In this document: positions 19,978 to 30,405 of the stretch, piece after piece
Layout of the letters: each line of letters starts with the position of its first letter
Position numbering within the stretch: position 1 is the first letter of the stretch
From: Sepioteuthis lessoniana
Taxonomy: Eukaryota > Mollusca > Cephalopoda > Myopsida > Loliginidae
Length of the DNA: 64,000 nucleotides
Assembly (NCBI GenBank): GCA_963585895.1
Contig: OY757934.1
Span: 36,888,886-36,952,885 of the forward strand
Direction of reading: 5' to 3'
Position numbers and translations under genes: made by a program
Notes under the pieces: generated by a model
The model's database searches: none
What the model saw: the letters and a program-made list of their open reading frames with translations, nothing else
What the model was told of the DNA's origin: nothing

Positions 19978-20992
19978 TGGTTTAGTTTCTTTGTTCAATG
20001 ATATCAACATTTGTGGGTTATTGTGGTATTTTGACCTTCGACCCGGCCAAAAATGCCATTCAGAGTGATGCACCGGAAGGAAGTGACACATTCTAATGGC
20101 AGTTATGAGAGGAACTCGCGTGGGTGGAAATTGGCTGACGAAATGGGATGAGGTAAAAAAATTCCCATGGTACACTCATAGACTGATGCACCAGAAGAGA
20201 GTGACCTGTAAACTGCATGACAGTTATTTCCGCTTGATGACGATCAAATATGCGATTTCAAAGATCGAGTAGGCGACTGAGTGGGCATTGAACTATTATA
20301 TAACTCAGTCAAGACAGAAGTCAAGAGAGTTCAAGTTAGAGTTGGAGGCGGAGTTTGACGAGATGTGGTAGGTAAAGCCACATTAGGCCGAAGGGGCCTT
20401 GGGGCCCCTGATGGGTTCCAGTTAGAGCTGTAGACAGAGTTATAGACGAGTGTGGTAAGGAAAGCCACGCCAGGCCGAAGGGGCTCGGAGCCCCCGATTG
20501 AGTTGGGGTCCAGAGAAGTTGCTGATAAGATGCAGTAAAGAAAGCCATCACCCAACAGAGTGGGCCTCTGGGCCTCCGGTTGAGCATCAGGAGAACGAGA
20601 AAGACACAACGTTGCCGGCCATAAGAGTGGAGGTCAAAATATTGAAGTTTCTGTTCAGTCTCCAGCTCCCTCTCACAGTAAAACCCCACACAACCCTTTC
20701 GAACCCTTACAAATAAAGTGAGAGGTACAAATATTTTTCTAAAGAAGTCTTCCTGCGTCTGTTTATTATTGTGTCGTTATGATACTGTAGATGACAATAT
20801 AACATTATTTAATGTCAATGTCATCATTTTAGAAGAACAATAGTGGTACTATTTAACCCACTGCTGGAAGGATAAGGGAGTTAATAACTTTCCTAAGGGT
20901 ATTAGTCTGAAAGTGAATGTAATAACATGAGTAGAGTTTGAACTCACATACTTCAAGGCTACAGACAAGTATTTAGCCCTTATGCCACAGTA
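19978..20992 (-). mobile_element. SINE-B, minus strand, split by a solo LTR
   Basis: The SINE-B tail lies at 19978-20021 (TATCAACATTTGTGGGTTAT) and the rest at 20809-20992 (AGAAGAACAATAGTGGTACT, CCTAAGGGTATTAGT, B box as GTTTGAACTCACA). Removing 20022-20804 and one TTAT restores the family consensus across the junction. Confidence 0.82.
20022..20804. mobile_element. Solo LTR of an LTR retrotransposon
   Basis: 783 bases starting TGTGG and ending AACA (the TG...CA ends typical of LTRs), flanked by a 4-base target duplication TTAT at 20018-20021 and 20805-20808. If read on the plus strand, a TATATAA box lies at 20297-20303 and an AATAAA signal at 20712-20717. The internal region holds about three diverged tandem units of ~85 bases (each with AAAGCCA and GGGCC words) and is far richer in G and C than its surroundings. 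No internal coding region remains, so it arose by LTR-LTR recombination. A 4-base duplication suits a Ty3/Gypsy-like element, but the superfamily is inferred. Confidence 0.75.
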
Positions 20993-21599
20993 CTTTTATA
21001 ATATAATTTCCAAAAATCTCCACATGTTTACCATCTCTGTCAACACACTCATGGAATCTCAATAGGTGATTAAAAAATGTTGATATTTCTATGGAAGTCT
21101 CTTCATTTGAAAAAACTGAATTGATATTATAGTGACCATATGAGGAAGATACCAATTATGTGTAACAGGGATGGATACTTTCAAATCCTAATATCATAAA
21201 GGGACTCCCAAAGAAATGTTAACAATTTTTTTAAACATCATATACTATTCATGTATAATTATTGGCTTATTTAATAAATTTGAAGAAACAGGATAATTCT
21301 GAGTATTCATTCAGAGTCAGTTTTCTCAATTTAATCTAGTAGAACATGATTTATTTTGATAACTGTTATATTGTGTCAAAGGTTGTCACTTGACCCTGTC
21401 ACTTGACTCTGATGGCAGGAATGGAACAACAAACATATTGTGTCTTGAAAACCCACACATATTTACTCCGATTCTACATTTCTGTGAACTAGCCTCACAA
21501 ATAAGTATATAAGGAGTTTGTTTTTTTTTAAGTTGAAGGAAAAAGTGGTTCTTTCATTGATAAACCTAAGCCCTAAATTCTTAAAACTTTTGCGGATCT
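20993..21599. other. No supported feature
   Basis: AT-rich, no recognised gene or repeat. Confidence 0.35.
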
Positions 21600-22390
21600 T
21601 GAACTCAACTCTTCTAACTTTTTTTTTTCTGTTTTGTCTGTATTGTTTGGTCTTGTCTCGGCATCTTTTTAGTTTTCCTTCTTTTGTTAGTATATTTTAG
21701 TTGGTCTCCTCATACTTTTTTTGAGTTCTAGTTGGTGCGCTTTTTCAATTTCGTCCGAAAATTTCTTAATGTTCCGATTTAGTGTTCCTGCTTGTTGTCG
21801 TAGTCTTTTTATCTGTGATTCAAGTCCGAGTTCCCACCCGAGTTTTGAATTTCTATCTGTGGTCTTCAAAGGGGACCCCGATTTTTTCACAGGCTAATTT
21901 TGCTCCTGCATACATAAAATCATTTGACTCCGTGATATCGTTTGTTGGGATATTTGTCAATAAGTCGTTCACTTTCTCGGTTTCGAACTTGACTGTTCTC
22001 CAGTTTTGGTTCCTGAGAGAAGGCAATTGGTTTTCTTTTCAGACATGATTCTTGTAACGGTATCTATATAAGTTTTTTCCTCGTAAGTCAGTGTTTGCAT
22101 TTGTGTGTTTGCGGTGCATGACTCATTGTCATGTAGTGTTTGGTTAGGAGTCTCTGGCTTTCCTGTTTTAATTGTCTCAGTTACTGTGGTAGGTGTTTGT
22201 TGATGTGTTTGCCTATATATTTGTTGGGGGATTTTTTGTATTTCACGGTCAGAAAACCAACCATTCTTTGTAATTGTCCTAAACTGGTCAGTGAGCCTTT
22301 GGTTTGTTGCCTTAAATCTACTGAATTCTGTCCAGATTTCTATCATTCTTTTTTTTTTTCTACCCTCTTTTGGCAAGATTGCTTCTAAAA
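21600..22390 (-). pseudogene. RLE-type LINE, N-terminal region fragment
   Basis: Two minus-strand frames in the same element. 22376-21969 reads IWTEFSRFKATNQRLTDQ, then NGWFSDREIQKIPQQIYRQT, a Thr/Pro/Gln-rich middle and TYIDTVTRIMSEKKT. 21890-21687 reads GSPLKTTDRNSKLGWELGLE, then SQIKRLRQQAGTLNRNIKKF, a basic coiled-coil-like stretch. I recognise this as the N-terminal region that precedes the reverse transcriptase in a LINE of the same type as the copies at 4048-6068 and 24894-27466. That link is from memory of the family, not shown here by a joined copy. About 80 bases between the frames hold a frameshift. Confidence 0.6.
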
Positions 22391-22811
22391 TAACAGTATA
22401 ATGCTTGTTTATTGTCTTCCCTAGTCCATTTTCTACTCATATTAGAATAAAAGAAAATACTTGTGAAAATTAATAATAATGATATAAAACATGTTTTGGT
22501 ATTAATCTGATTGAGACAAAAGAGTTTGAGGCTATAAGGCTTTTACATTTGATTTTCAATGCAATTGAAAATTAATTTTAAATCTATCTACAAAGCAACA
22601 TAAATTTACAATATTATGAATGTGCTTCTCTGTTGTAATTTTATATGTAGCACGTGTGCCTTAATTCAATTCCCTGTATTGTGTATTTCAAGTTTGAAAG
22701 AAAATTTCTGACTAATGTACATACATCCACATATAAATCCAATACTCACTCATGCACATATACAAATGTGTTTGTGCCGATGGACATAAACACATGTTCC
22801 AGTGAATATAT

Positions 22812-23475
22812 ATGGTGGGATTAAAAAGTAATGAGACTGAAACTTTTAAGATTTTAAGGGTTTTTTTTTTATTTATGAGGGTAGGCTAAAAAGTTAATTG
22901 GCTGAAAAGTTCAAATGAGGATGTCATATCTACAGTTGACAACTTCTTTGACCAATGGGATCCAAACACTGCAATAAGAAGTGTGTGGACTGAGGAGGAA
23001 ATATATTGAAAAATAAACCTCATTTGGTCACATTGCATGAGAGTATCTTGGTTAGACAGTGAACTTTTCAGCTGACCCTCATAAATTAAAAAAAAAATAA
23101 GCATAGATAAGTAGCTTACATTATAAAGAGATGACGTCTTGACAAGTCTATGCCAAATTTTAAAAAATTAGGAAGCCAATCTCAATACTTTGTTAAGGAA
23201 ATGTTTTTGGCATATCACAGGATCATGCAAGTGCAACCCCTTCCATACTAACCACTCCTAGATCTGTGTAACTTTTTTGTTTTCTAAACTAAGAATTCAA
23301 CTCAAATATAAGATTGGATGACATGGAAGGCATTAAAGGAGAGAGGACATCACAACTTCATTCCATATCAGTTTCATAGGTGCTTCAACGAATGGAGGAT
23401 TCATTGGAATATGTGTGTTGAATATCATAAAGTGTATTCAAAAGAAAAGTGATATTTCATCCAGGGTTCATTTGT
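22812..23475 (+). pseudogene. Mariner-type transposase relic, split by a MITE
   Basis: Begins with a terminal-repeat-like GGTGGGATTAAAAAGTAATG. After the MITE (22871-23086) a decayed C-terminal transposase frame reads RLDDMEGIKGERTSQLHSIP, then YQFHRCFNEWRIHWNMCVEY, then HKVY. This fits the end of mariner-family transposases (DDMEEIK ... CFxxWxxRWxxC). The catalytic residues are not recoverable. A sister relic lies at 49715-50217. Confidence 0.65.
22871..23086. mobile_element. 216-base MITE, copy 1
   Basis: Inverted ends ATTTATGAGGGT and ACCCTCATAAAT, with a further inverted GCTGAAAAGTTCA just inside each end. The interior holds GGGATCCAAACACTGCA and AATAAACCTCATTTGG, also found in reverse at 34511-34693. 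Confidence 0.78.
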
Positions 23476-24148
23476 CTCTTGGTAAATGAAGCTTCAATCA
23501 CAATACTGTTTGATCATACCTTGTACATCCAGTAATAGTGTTGTTGAATATGTGTTCAGTGTTATTGATAAAAAAAAATCCACTGATGTTTAAATCTGTT
23601 TTACATAGAAGTTTTATGTAGCAGTAGACAGTATAGAACGCACTGCATATTAATATCTTTAGTTTTATCAATAGAAACTTAAAGCCTTGGAAAATAGTCA
23701 ATGTTTTACTAATAAACAGCATATTTGATAAACTACCTTTGAAACGAATTAAAAATATAAAAATTAATTCAGTTTTCGTGAAAACCAGAAAAGCAAACAA
23801 TTCCTCATTGTATATTATCATCAAGAAAAGGGAATTTTAGAGTCCTCGGTGGAATTTCCTTTTGATGCAAGCTTTCTTGTTATCAGTGATATATTTTGTT
23901 TCTTTGTTATTTTTCCTCTTCTTATTGTCATAGTAATTGGTGTTGAGAATAGTTTTTTTTATAATTGGCTGAATTATATTTTGCCATGAACAGAAATGCA
24001 ACTGGTGATGAGAAATATTTAAAAAAATCAATTATGGCATTTTTGGTGTTTAATGTAAAGGGAAAAAGGAAAGGTATCTTTCTTTCAATTTCATATTTTC
24101 CATTTATATACATACTTTTCAAAATACAAATCCTATTTTCATGAATGT
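23476..24148. other. AT-rich sequence, nothing recognised
   Basis: Short frames, no motif recognised. Confidence 0.4.
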
Positions 24149-24400
24149 AGGACTTAGTGGGTAGAGTGTTTGCTAATGGCCCGGGAGACCGGGGTTCACT
24201 CCCTGGTCAAGTATTACCAAAGACTTAAAAAATGGTACTTGATACCTCCTTGCTTAACACCCAGCATTATAAGGTATGTATCAAGGGAAGAGTGGAGCAA
24301 TCCAGGGAAAGGAGTAGTGCCCTCCCCTACACCTTGGTGTAGTAGCTACTAAAAAGGGAGCATTCAGGTCGCCCTTGACTACAGTTGCCAACTTTACTTT
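24149..24400 (+). mobile_element. SINE-A
   Basis: B-box-like GGTTCACTCCCTGG near 24193, body TACTTGATACCTCCTTGC and CAGCATTATAAGGT, end CAGTTGCCAACTTTACTT. The A-box region is slightly decayed. Confidence 0.9.
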
Positions 24401-24753
24401 TCAGCTTTACTGTAGATACTAGATCTTTGAACAGAAGTATAAAACTTGAAGGGATAAAGGAAGGACAAAGGCAAAGTAGACCAAAATTTAAAGAGAGGAG
24501 AGGTGTCTACAATTTCCACCAGTTATAATATTAAATAGTAATAAAACTAGTAAGCTATCAAGGAGACTCTTTAATTAACAAAATGAATGTACATATGACA
24601 GTAAATTCTTGAAAGTATGTGAACTAGTATCAAAAGTTCTCTGTGAATAAGAATAAAACAGAAAAAATAATTTTAATTAAGTATCCTGGTTCTTGGGAAA
24701 TCTTAGTTACAAAAATGAGTCCTTCACAATTTGAATAAGTTAACCACAGACCA

Positions 24754-24893
24754 CCTGCGGCACAAAGTTGATGGAGATACCAATTATAGTTGGTTTCCTT
24801 GGAATGATCTCCAAAGGCCTGGAAAAAGACTTTGTTGAGTCCAAGAGACGTGAGGAAACTTGCAATCATTTAGATTTCAGAGAAAAATTACAT
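24754..24893 (+). pseudogene. RLE-type LINE, extreme 3' fragment
   Basis: Only the last ~140 bases of the element are left (IPIIVGFLGMISKGLEKDF-like frame, then a decayed end). It directly precedes copy D in the same orientation, repeating the head-to-tail arrangement of 4048-6068. Confidence 0.6.
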
Positions 24894-25103
24894 GTTAGAA
24901 CTATTGTGGAGTCAAAGCAGGAATAGATAAGAAGCAACAAAACAGCAGATATAGATTATATGGTGATAAAGATGAAACAATCAATCATATAATAAATGAA
25001 TACTGTAAAAAGAGTATAAGACTAGATACAACAGGGTGCGGAAGATGATCCACTGGGAATTGTGCAAGAAATTTAAATTTGACCATATTGCCAGATGGTA
25101 TAT

Positions 25104-25372
25104 ACCGACTCATTGCCCTAGAGGGTTGAGTGTTTGCTAATGATCTGGGAGACCAGGGTTCAATCCCAGGTCGAGTCATACCAAAGACTTTTTTAAAAAA
25201 TGGTACTTGATACCTCCTTGCTTAACACTCAGCATTATAAGGTAGGGATCAAGGGTAAAGTGGGACAATCTTGGGAAAGGAGTAGCGCCCTCCCATACAC
25301 CTCGGTGTAGTAGCTATTGGAAAGGGAGCCTTCGGGTCGCCCTCGACTACGGTCGCCAACTTTACTTACTTT
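25104..25372 (+). mobile_element. SINE-A nested in LINE copy D
   Basis: B box GGTTCAATCCCAGG at 25158-25172; the tail with CTCGACTACGGTCGCCAAC is the best preserved in the window. The LINE resumes at TATATGCACAA. The insertion site lies in the same codons as in LINE copy A. Confidence 0.9.
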
Positions 25373-25483
25373 ATATGCACAAATCAGAATCTGCCTTGGG
25401 GAACAAGATGCAGAAAATTCTCAGGGAATTTGAGATGCAAACTGATCACCAAATCCTGGCTAGAAGACAAAACTTAGTAATCC

Positions 25484-25690
25484 TATTTACCAACCCCTCC
25501 ACTTAGGCAGGATATGACACAAGGTCAATTTTTAAGCAGAGTTTAACAGGTTTGAATTCAGAGTTTTCCTTTTCCTAGACTAGTTGCCTCACCAAGGCTG
25601 AAGAACCCAGTCTGTCCTACTATTTACCCATAGCTGGAGGGAGAATAATTGGATTCATACCTTTCCCAAGGGTATTAGTAATAGTTACCA
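25484..25690 (-). mobile_element. SINE-C, minus strand, truncated, nested in LINE copy D
   Basis: Reverse SINE-C from its tail (CCAACCCCTCC, GATATGACACAAGGTC) through CTACTATTTACCCATAGC to GGGTATTAG; the tRNA-like head is missing. The 8-base word TTAGTAAT at 25474 has a near repeat TAGTAAT at 25685, a likely target duplication. Confidence 0.82.
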
Positions 25691-26078
25691 AAAAAAGAGA
25701 ACCTGCTGAATAGTGGACTATGCTGTCCCAGCTGATCACAGAGTAAAAATCAAAGAAAATGAAAAAAGAGGCAAATACTTAGATCTTGCCAAAGAACAAA
25801 AAAGCTTTGGAACATGAAGGTTATATTGATACAAATTGTAATTGGTGCACTTGGCACCATCACCAAAGGATTGGTACAGAGACTGGGAGACTTTAAAGTA
25901 AGAGGACAAGTGGAGACCATCTAAATTACAGCATTAAAAAGATTGGCCAAAATACTGAGAAGAGTCCTGGAGACTTGAGGAGACTTGTTGTCACTCAGAC
26001 TCCAGTGGAAAACTATCAGCTAATGCTGAAGGGAAAAACTCTCAATGAAGTAAGTTAATAAAAATAATAACAATGATA

Positions 26079-27466
26079 ATAAAATTCTATTCAAACAGAA
26101 TCTTCTGCCAAGACAAAAGGATTGAACTTGGAATTGAGAAATGTACAATGCTGGTAATGAATTGGGGAAAAAAAGAAACAACAGAGGGAATAGAGTTACC
26201 CCATCAAGAAAACATTGAAACATTTAGAAAAAAAGAAAGGTGATGAATACTTACAAATATCAAAGGTGGATACCATTAAAAAAAAACAGAAATGAAGGAA
26301 AAATTCAGAATGGGGGACGTCAGAAGAACCAAGAAACTCCAAGAAACCAGGTACTTAATCAAAAGAATAAATATCTGAGCAGTTTCCTAGTTAAGATACT
26401 CAGAGCCCTTCTTAAATTGGACCAGAAAGTATTTCAGAAATATAGAACACAGGCTTAGAAATGAGATAATATGGAGAGGCTATATGTTACAAGAAAAGGA
26501 GGAAGAAGGGGACACCAGCATTGGAAACTGTATGAATATAGAAATTTATGGACTTGAATAATTTACAAACAAGATTCCAAAAAAACAGCAAAGAGAGAAA
26601 AATTACAAGAACCAATAACAGGAAGAAATAAGGATAAACAGGCAATCAGGAATTATTAAACTGCGGAAAGAAAAATGGGACAAAAACTCACATGGAAAAA
26701 TTAAAGAAATTACACATGAGAAGACCAGGATATGGCTACATAACAGAAACCTAAAAGAGAAAAGTAATTGCTATTAAAAGGAGCCCAGAACAATGCCATA
26801 AAAACCAATGATGTAAAAGTTAGAATAGATAAGAGTCTGGAGAAGAGCAAATGTTGGCTATGTAGAGAGAAGGATGAAACAGTTGATCACATATTAAGTG
26901 AATGCAGCAAACTTGTACATAAAATAAAAGAGCAATCATGACCGGATAAAGAAATTAATCCACTGGGAATTGTGCCAGGAACTGAAGTCTTACCATGCTG
27001 ACAAATATATGTACAAACCAGAACCTTTTCTATAAAATGAGATACATGCAATTCTCTTGGATTTTGAGATACAAACAGATCACCCTATCAAAGCAAGACT
27101 TAATTTTAATTAACAAAAATAAGCAACTCATCAATTAGTAGATTTTACTGGATAAAAATGAAAGAAAGTAAAAAAAATTGGACAAATACCTGGACCTTGC
27201 CAGAGAGCTGAAAAAGTTGTTGAACATAAAGGTGATTGCAATATTAATCATAGCTGGGGCACTTGGAACATGGAAAAGAGACTGGGTAAAGTAGAGATCG
27301 GAAGAAGAATTGAGACTATCTTGACCACAGCACTACTAAAATCAACTAGAATACCTTGAAGAGTCCAGATGATCTGAGGAGATTTGCTGCAATCAGGCTT
27401 CAGTGTAAACCACTAACAAATGATGTAAAAAAACTTGCAAGGAGTAAAATAATCAAAATCAACATT
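26079..27466 (+). pseudogene. RLE-type LINE, copy E, longest copy
   Basis: Contains part of the reverse transcriptase C-terminus (IELGIEKCTMLVMNWGKKE, then a decayed YLG/MKEK segment, RRTKKL and an RSLLKWTRK-like stretch). An N-rich linker follows, then the clearest zinc knuckle of the window at 26848-26910 (CWLCREKDETVDHILSEC, a C-X2-C-X8-H-X4-C pattern), the KYMYKPEPFL segment, and a decayed endonuclease end. Stops and frameshifts are frequent. The C-X2-C/H/C knuckle placed before a PD-X-D endonuclease is the arrangement known from R2-like LINEs. Confidence 0.8.
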
Positions 27467-28377
27467 TTTTTTATATGAAACATCTGATAATCTGTGAGCC
27501 CAGATTTTTCCATAAACTGAATTCAGATACCTTTCTTTTTAGTTTTTTTTATTACCATTTCTCTGAAACCAAATTAAAAAACAAACGAACGAACAAAGAT
27601 TTGTAGGCTTATTTTCTCTTGACTATTTCAATGAAATTATTTTAAAATATCAATCTTTTTTCCTTCCACATTAATAGCATTGGCATCTGAATTTTGCATA
27701 TTTTACAGTCAGAATTTGAATGATTGATATTCTTTTTGTATTTCAAGTAAATTGATCCAGCACTTTATACCCATTAACCACAAAACCATTTCAAATATAA
27801 ATAAAGTTCTTACATCTAAAAAAAACAACTTATGCTTTACATTGTGCTTTGATACAACTGTAAATATCTATAGAGTATGTATATTTATATCAACAGAATT
27901 GCATATTTATCTATTATCCCAGGTAAATCAGCTAATCAGGGAGAAAGAAAACTCTGAATTCACACTAGCTATATTGTACTTCAAAAATGAGCTGGTGTCC
28001 CATCCTGTCCATTGTGAATGGGTTTGGTAAATATAGGTAGTTACATGTTGTGAATATCCACATATTTCAGTAAAATCAGCTCATAGAATATGTCAGAATT
28101 AACAGATCTGTTTAGTTTATAAAATAGCAAACTTGTTATTTAAATAGTTTTGTATATATTTGAATGAAAATTTTGGGAAAATAGGACATATACTAAGATA
28201 TACATATATCAAGATGAAATATATGGGGGTTGAGCACTCTGGCGAAGGAATTTATGGCTGCCACTCGCATAATGCAAAACTCTTTGAATGAATTGAGCAC
28301 TCTGGTATCTGGTAAGGTAAAAATGTAAACAAATGAAAGCTACTACATAAAGCCTTATAATACTTGAGCTGACATGG
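27467..28377. other. AT-rich sequence, nothing recognised
   Basis: An open frame at 27752-28030 lacks recognisable motifs and has a random-looking composition. Confidence 0.4.
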
Positions 28378-28510
28378 TTCACTTGTTGGCTGAGCGGTAT
28401 GATAGTAAGTCTAACATAAAGTTGGGCGGGTTTTGATCCCAGCTTCAAGTGTCCTACGTGTCTAGCTGCACTGGAGAGTTGTGATACAACAAAACAGTCT
28501 GTCTGTGGAT

Positions 28511-28551
<41 letters not shown>
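28378..28551 (+). mobile_element. tRNA-SINE with hammerhead-like 3' module (SINE-H), copy 1
   Basis: Head with A-box-like TGGCTGAGCGGTATGA (28387-28402) and B-box-like GGTTTTGATCCCAGC (28429-28443). A link GTGTCTAGCTGCA leads into a hammerhead-like fold (28458-28514) and the element ends in (TA)n at 28514-28551. The element at 57289-57475 has the same order of parts on the other strand. Confidence 0.78.
28458..28514 (+). ncRNA. Degenerate hammerhead ribozyme in SINE-H copy 1
   Basis: Box CTGGAGA at 28471-28477 (two changes from CTGATGA), stem GTTGT/ACAAC with loop GAT, AAAA in place of GAAA, stem III CAGTCTG (28495-28501), then TC with the cleavage position at 28503/28504. Helix I can pair CTGCA-side bases with TGTGG. 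Stem II differs from the sister copy by a compensatory C-G to G-C swap. The core changes suggest loss of activity. Confidence 0.65.
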
Positions 28552-28560
<9 letters not shown>

Positions 28561-28964
28561 TGACATATAAGCATATAGATAGATAGGCAGAATACAAAAA
28601 AATCAAAACTACTAATAATTTGATATTTCCATGATCAGTATTGTCTGATGATAATGAAGATATGAAACTATAAGTAGTAATTCGTAGTTTTGGCATCTGT
28701 GTTATACTGTCTCTATAGACAGTATCTAAGATATTGAGCTGTTATTTTATAGATATTGCAACCTATAAACACAGATTATGTAGTAGCTCACTGATTGCAC
28801 AAAATGTATAAGAGCCCTACAGTGCAGTTTAAGATGTGAATTGCTAGACTGCTTATATTGGTGATTTTTGTTCATAGCAATGAAAAGTGGTGAAAGTCAC
28901 TTTTCTTAAATGAAGTGATAACAGAAGAATGGTGCATCAGTGTGCCATAGTTTTTCTGAACAAC

Positions 28965-29185
28965 ACTTGAATTCAGAGTTTTTTCTTCTAGACCAATTAC
29001 CTTGCCAAGGTTAAAAAGCCCAATCTATCTTACTGTTTTACCCATAGCTGGGGGAGAATAGTTAAATACATGCTTTCCTAGGGTCAATTAGAGAAATAAA
29101 AACAGCCTTATCCAGGATTTGAACTTGGATAGTCAAGTCCATTTCCTTACCAAAGTAAACATTATGCTATATGGCCATTCACAGG
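28965..29185 (-). mobile_element. SINE-C-like copy, minus strand, diverged
   Basis: Reverse order of SINE-C parts: GAATTCAGAGTTTT, CTAGACCAATTACCTTGCC, TACCCATAGCTGGGGG, CCAGGATTTGAACTTGG (B box region) and TCCATTTCCTTACC. Confidence 0.7.
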
Positions 29186-29660
29186 TTATATATATATATA
29201 TATATGTATATACAAAAAAAAAGAACACAAAATAAAAGGTTGATATGCCATTAAACAAGAATAAATAAAACAAAAATAAACACACATATATCAAATTCCC
29301 AAATAACTTGATATCATATTGATGCAGTTAAAGATGGTGGAATGCAGTGAGAGTTTATAAATTTAACAATTCTGAACAAATCCTCAGGATTTTCTGTAGT
29401 TTAAATTTCAAAATTATTTTCATGTATCTTAAATGTTAAAGTGACAGTTGTGCAATCCTACATTGAAGAAAATCAGAGGAAAAATTTTGTTTATCAGGCA
29501 ATTTTCAATTAGTAAAACATTTATTGGAATTTCGTCTATCTGTTCAATATATATATATATATATATATAGTTGTAAGCAGTTGGGATTGAAGAATAAATA
29601 AAAGTGATACCTATAAAATGATAAAATAAAACCAGATACAAAAAATGAACACAAAATAAA
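29186..29660. other. AT-rich with two short (TA)n runs
   Basis: (TA)n at 29188-29204 and 29549-29569; otherwise nothing recognised. Confidence 0.45.
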
Positions 29661-29930
29661 ATATATGCAAAAGAAATAACAATCTCCCTAGAGGGCTCTG
29701 ACAGGAAGAACAATCTGAGCATTCTCGGAAAAAAAGGAGGCATGCTGGCACCAAAAGTAACTCGGAGCAAAAGAAGTCAGACCTCAGCTTGGAAGGCAGC
29801 TATCTTATTGTCCAGGGAGGTCTTCCCACTTCAAGACTTAGTTGCGAACTTCCATAGTAATAAAGTTGAGTCTTAATAGCTTCACTTGTCTCTCCTGCCT
29901 TTATTCATCCTATTTCAGCTAATGCGACAA
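29661..29930 (+). repeat. Possible LTR fragment
   Basis: More GC than its neighbours, with AATAAAG at 29860 followed by CTTCACTTGTCTCTCCTGCC and TTATTCATCC, the look of an LTR R-U5 end. No matching second copy, start or target duplication was found. Confidence 0.3.
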
Positions 29931-30097
29931 GCGAAAGAAAACAACATGTATATGGATTTGAAAGAAGAAATAACCTACTACCAACCATTAAACCCTAACT
30001 CAATAAAACTAAATATTGTTATTATTTGGATATACTAATTAAACCGTGGAATTCCCATGAGTTCAGCTAATAGGCATCAAATTTAATAATATCTCCA

Positions 30098-30122
30098 CTC
30101 TCTCTCTCTCTCTCTCTCTCTC
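30098..30122. repeat. (CT)n microsatellite
   Basis: CT run followed by (TA)n, both directly upstream of the hammerhead-bearing repeat at 30140. Confidence 0.9.
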
Positions 30123-30139
30123 TGTATATATATATATAT

Positions 30140-30345
30140 AAACTGCCAACTTTTCTTGTTATACAACTTTTCCAAATTTTTATATATTTTTACACTTTTT
30201 ATACTTCCATCTATACTTAACATCACTAATATAACATAGTCCTGATGACGGTTCAGCAGAACCGAAATGTTATAGTGTTGACTTTGTTTCTCTATAAATC
30301 CCCACTTTCTATTTGGATTACTTGTTGTCAATTTTTCTTAAATTG
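30140..30345 (+). mobile_element. Hammerhead-bearing repeat, single copy (Penelope-like LTR?)
   Basis: Same sequence as the right arm at 2310-2540: CTTTTCTTGTTATACAACTT at the left, the hammerhead box in the middle, and TTGGATTACTTGTTGTCAAT at the right. It shows that the repeat at 2004-2540 is a dispersed family. Confidence 0.65.
30235..30287 (+). ncRNA. Hammerhead-like ribozyme motif, third copy
   Basis: Helix I strand AGTC (30238-30241), intact CTGATGA (30242-30248), one extra C, stem GGTTC/GAACC with loop AGCA, intact GAAA (30264-30267), decayed stem III TGTTATAGTG, then TT and GACT pairing back to AGTC. Predicted cleavage 30279/30280. Helix I is only four pairs and stem III is weak. Confidence 0.5.
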
Positions 30346-30405
30346 TAGGATTACTATCGATTATTTTCTTCCATGTATACATATATATATATATATGTGT
30401 GTATA

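Larger units (their letters stand above)
24894..26070 (+). pseudogene. RLE-type LINE, copy D (interrupted by SINE-A and SINE-C)
   Basis: Same starting zone as copy C: a decayed zinc knuckle near 24940, then IHWELCKKFKFDHIA to 25103. The SINE-A follows, then MHKSESALGN, then REFEMQTDHQILARRQNLVI to 25480. A SINE-C in reverse follows, then KKREPAE and the conserved end with KILRRVLET. The two nested SINEs and many stops make it inert. It ends in AAT-rich repeats near 26060, where copy E begins. Confidence 0.78.

Noticed and set aside
20331-20689. Overlapping minus-strand open frames in the GC-rich block
   Set aside because: They lie within the solo LTR and its tandem units; no recognisable protein.
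27752-28030. 92-codon open frame as a gene
   Set aside because: No motif, AT-driven composition and no splice or promoter context; fits chance in AT-rich DNA.
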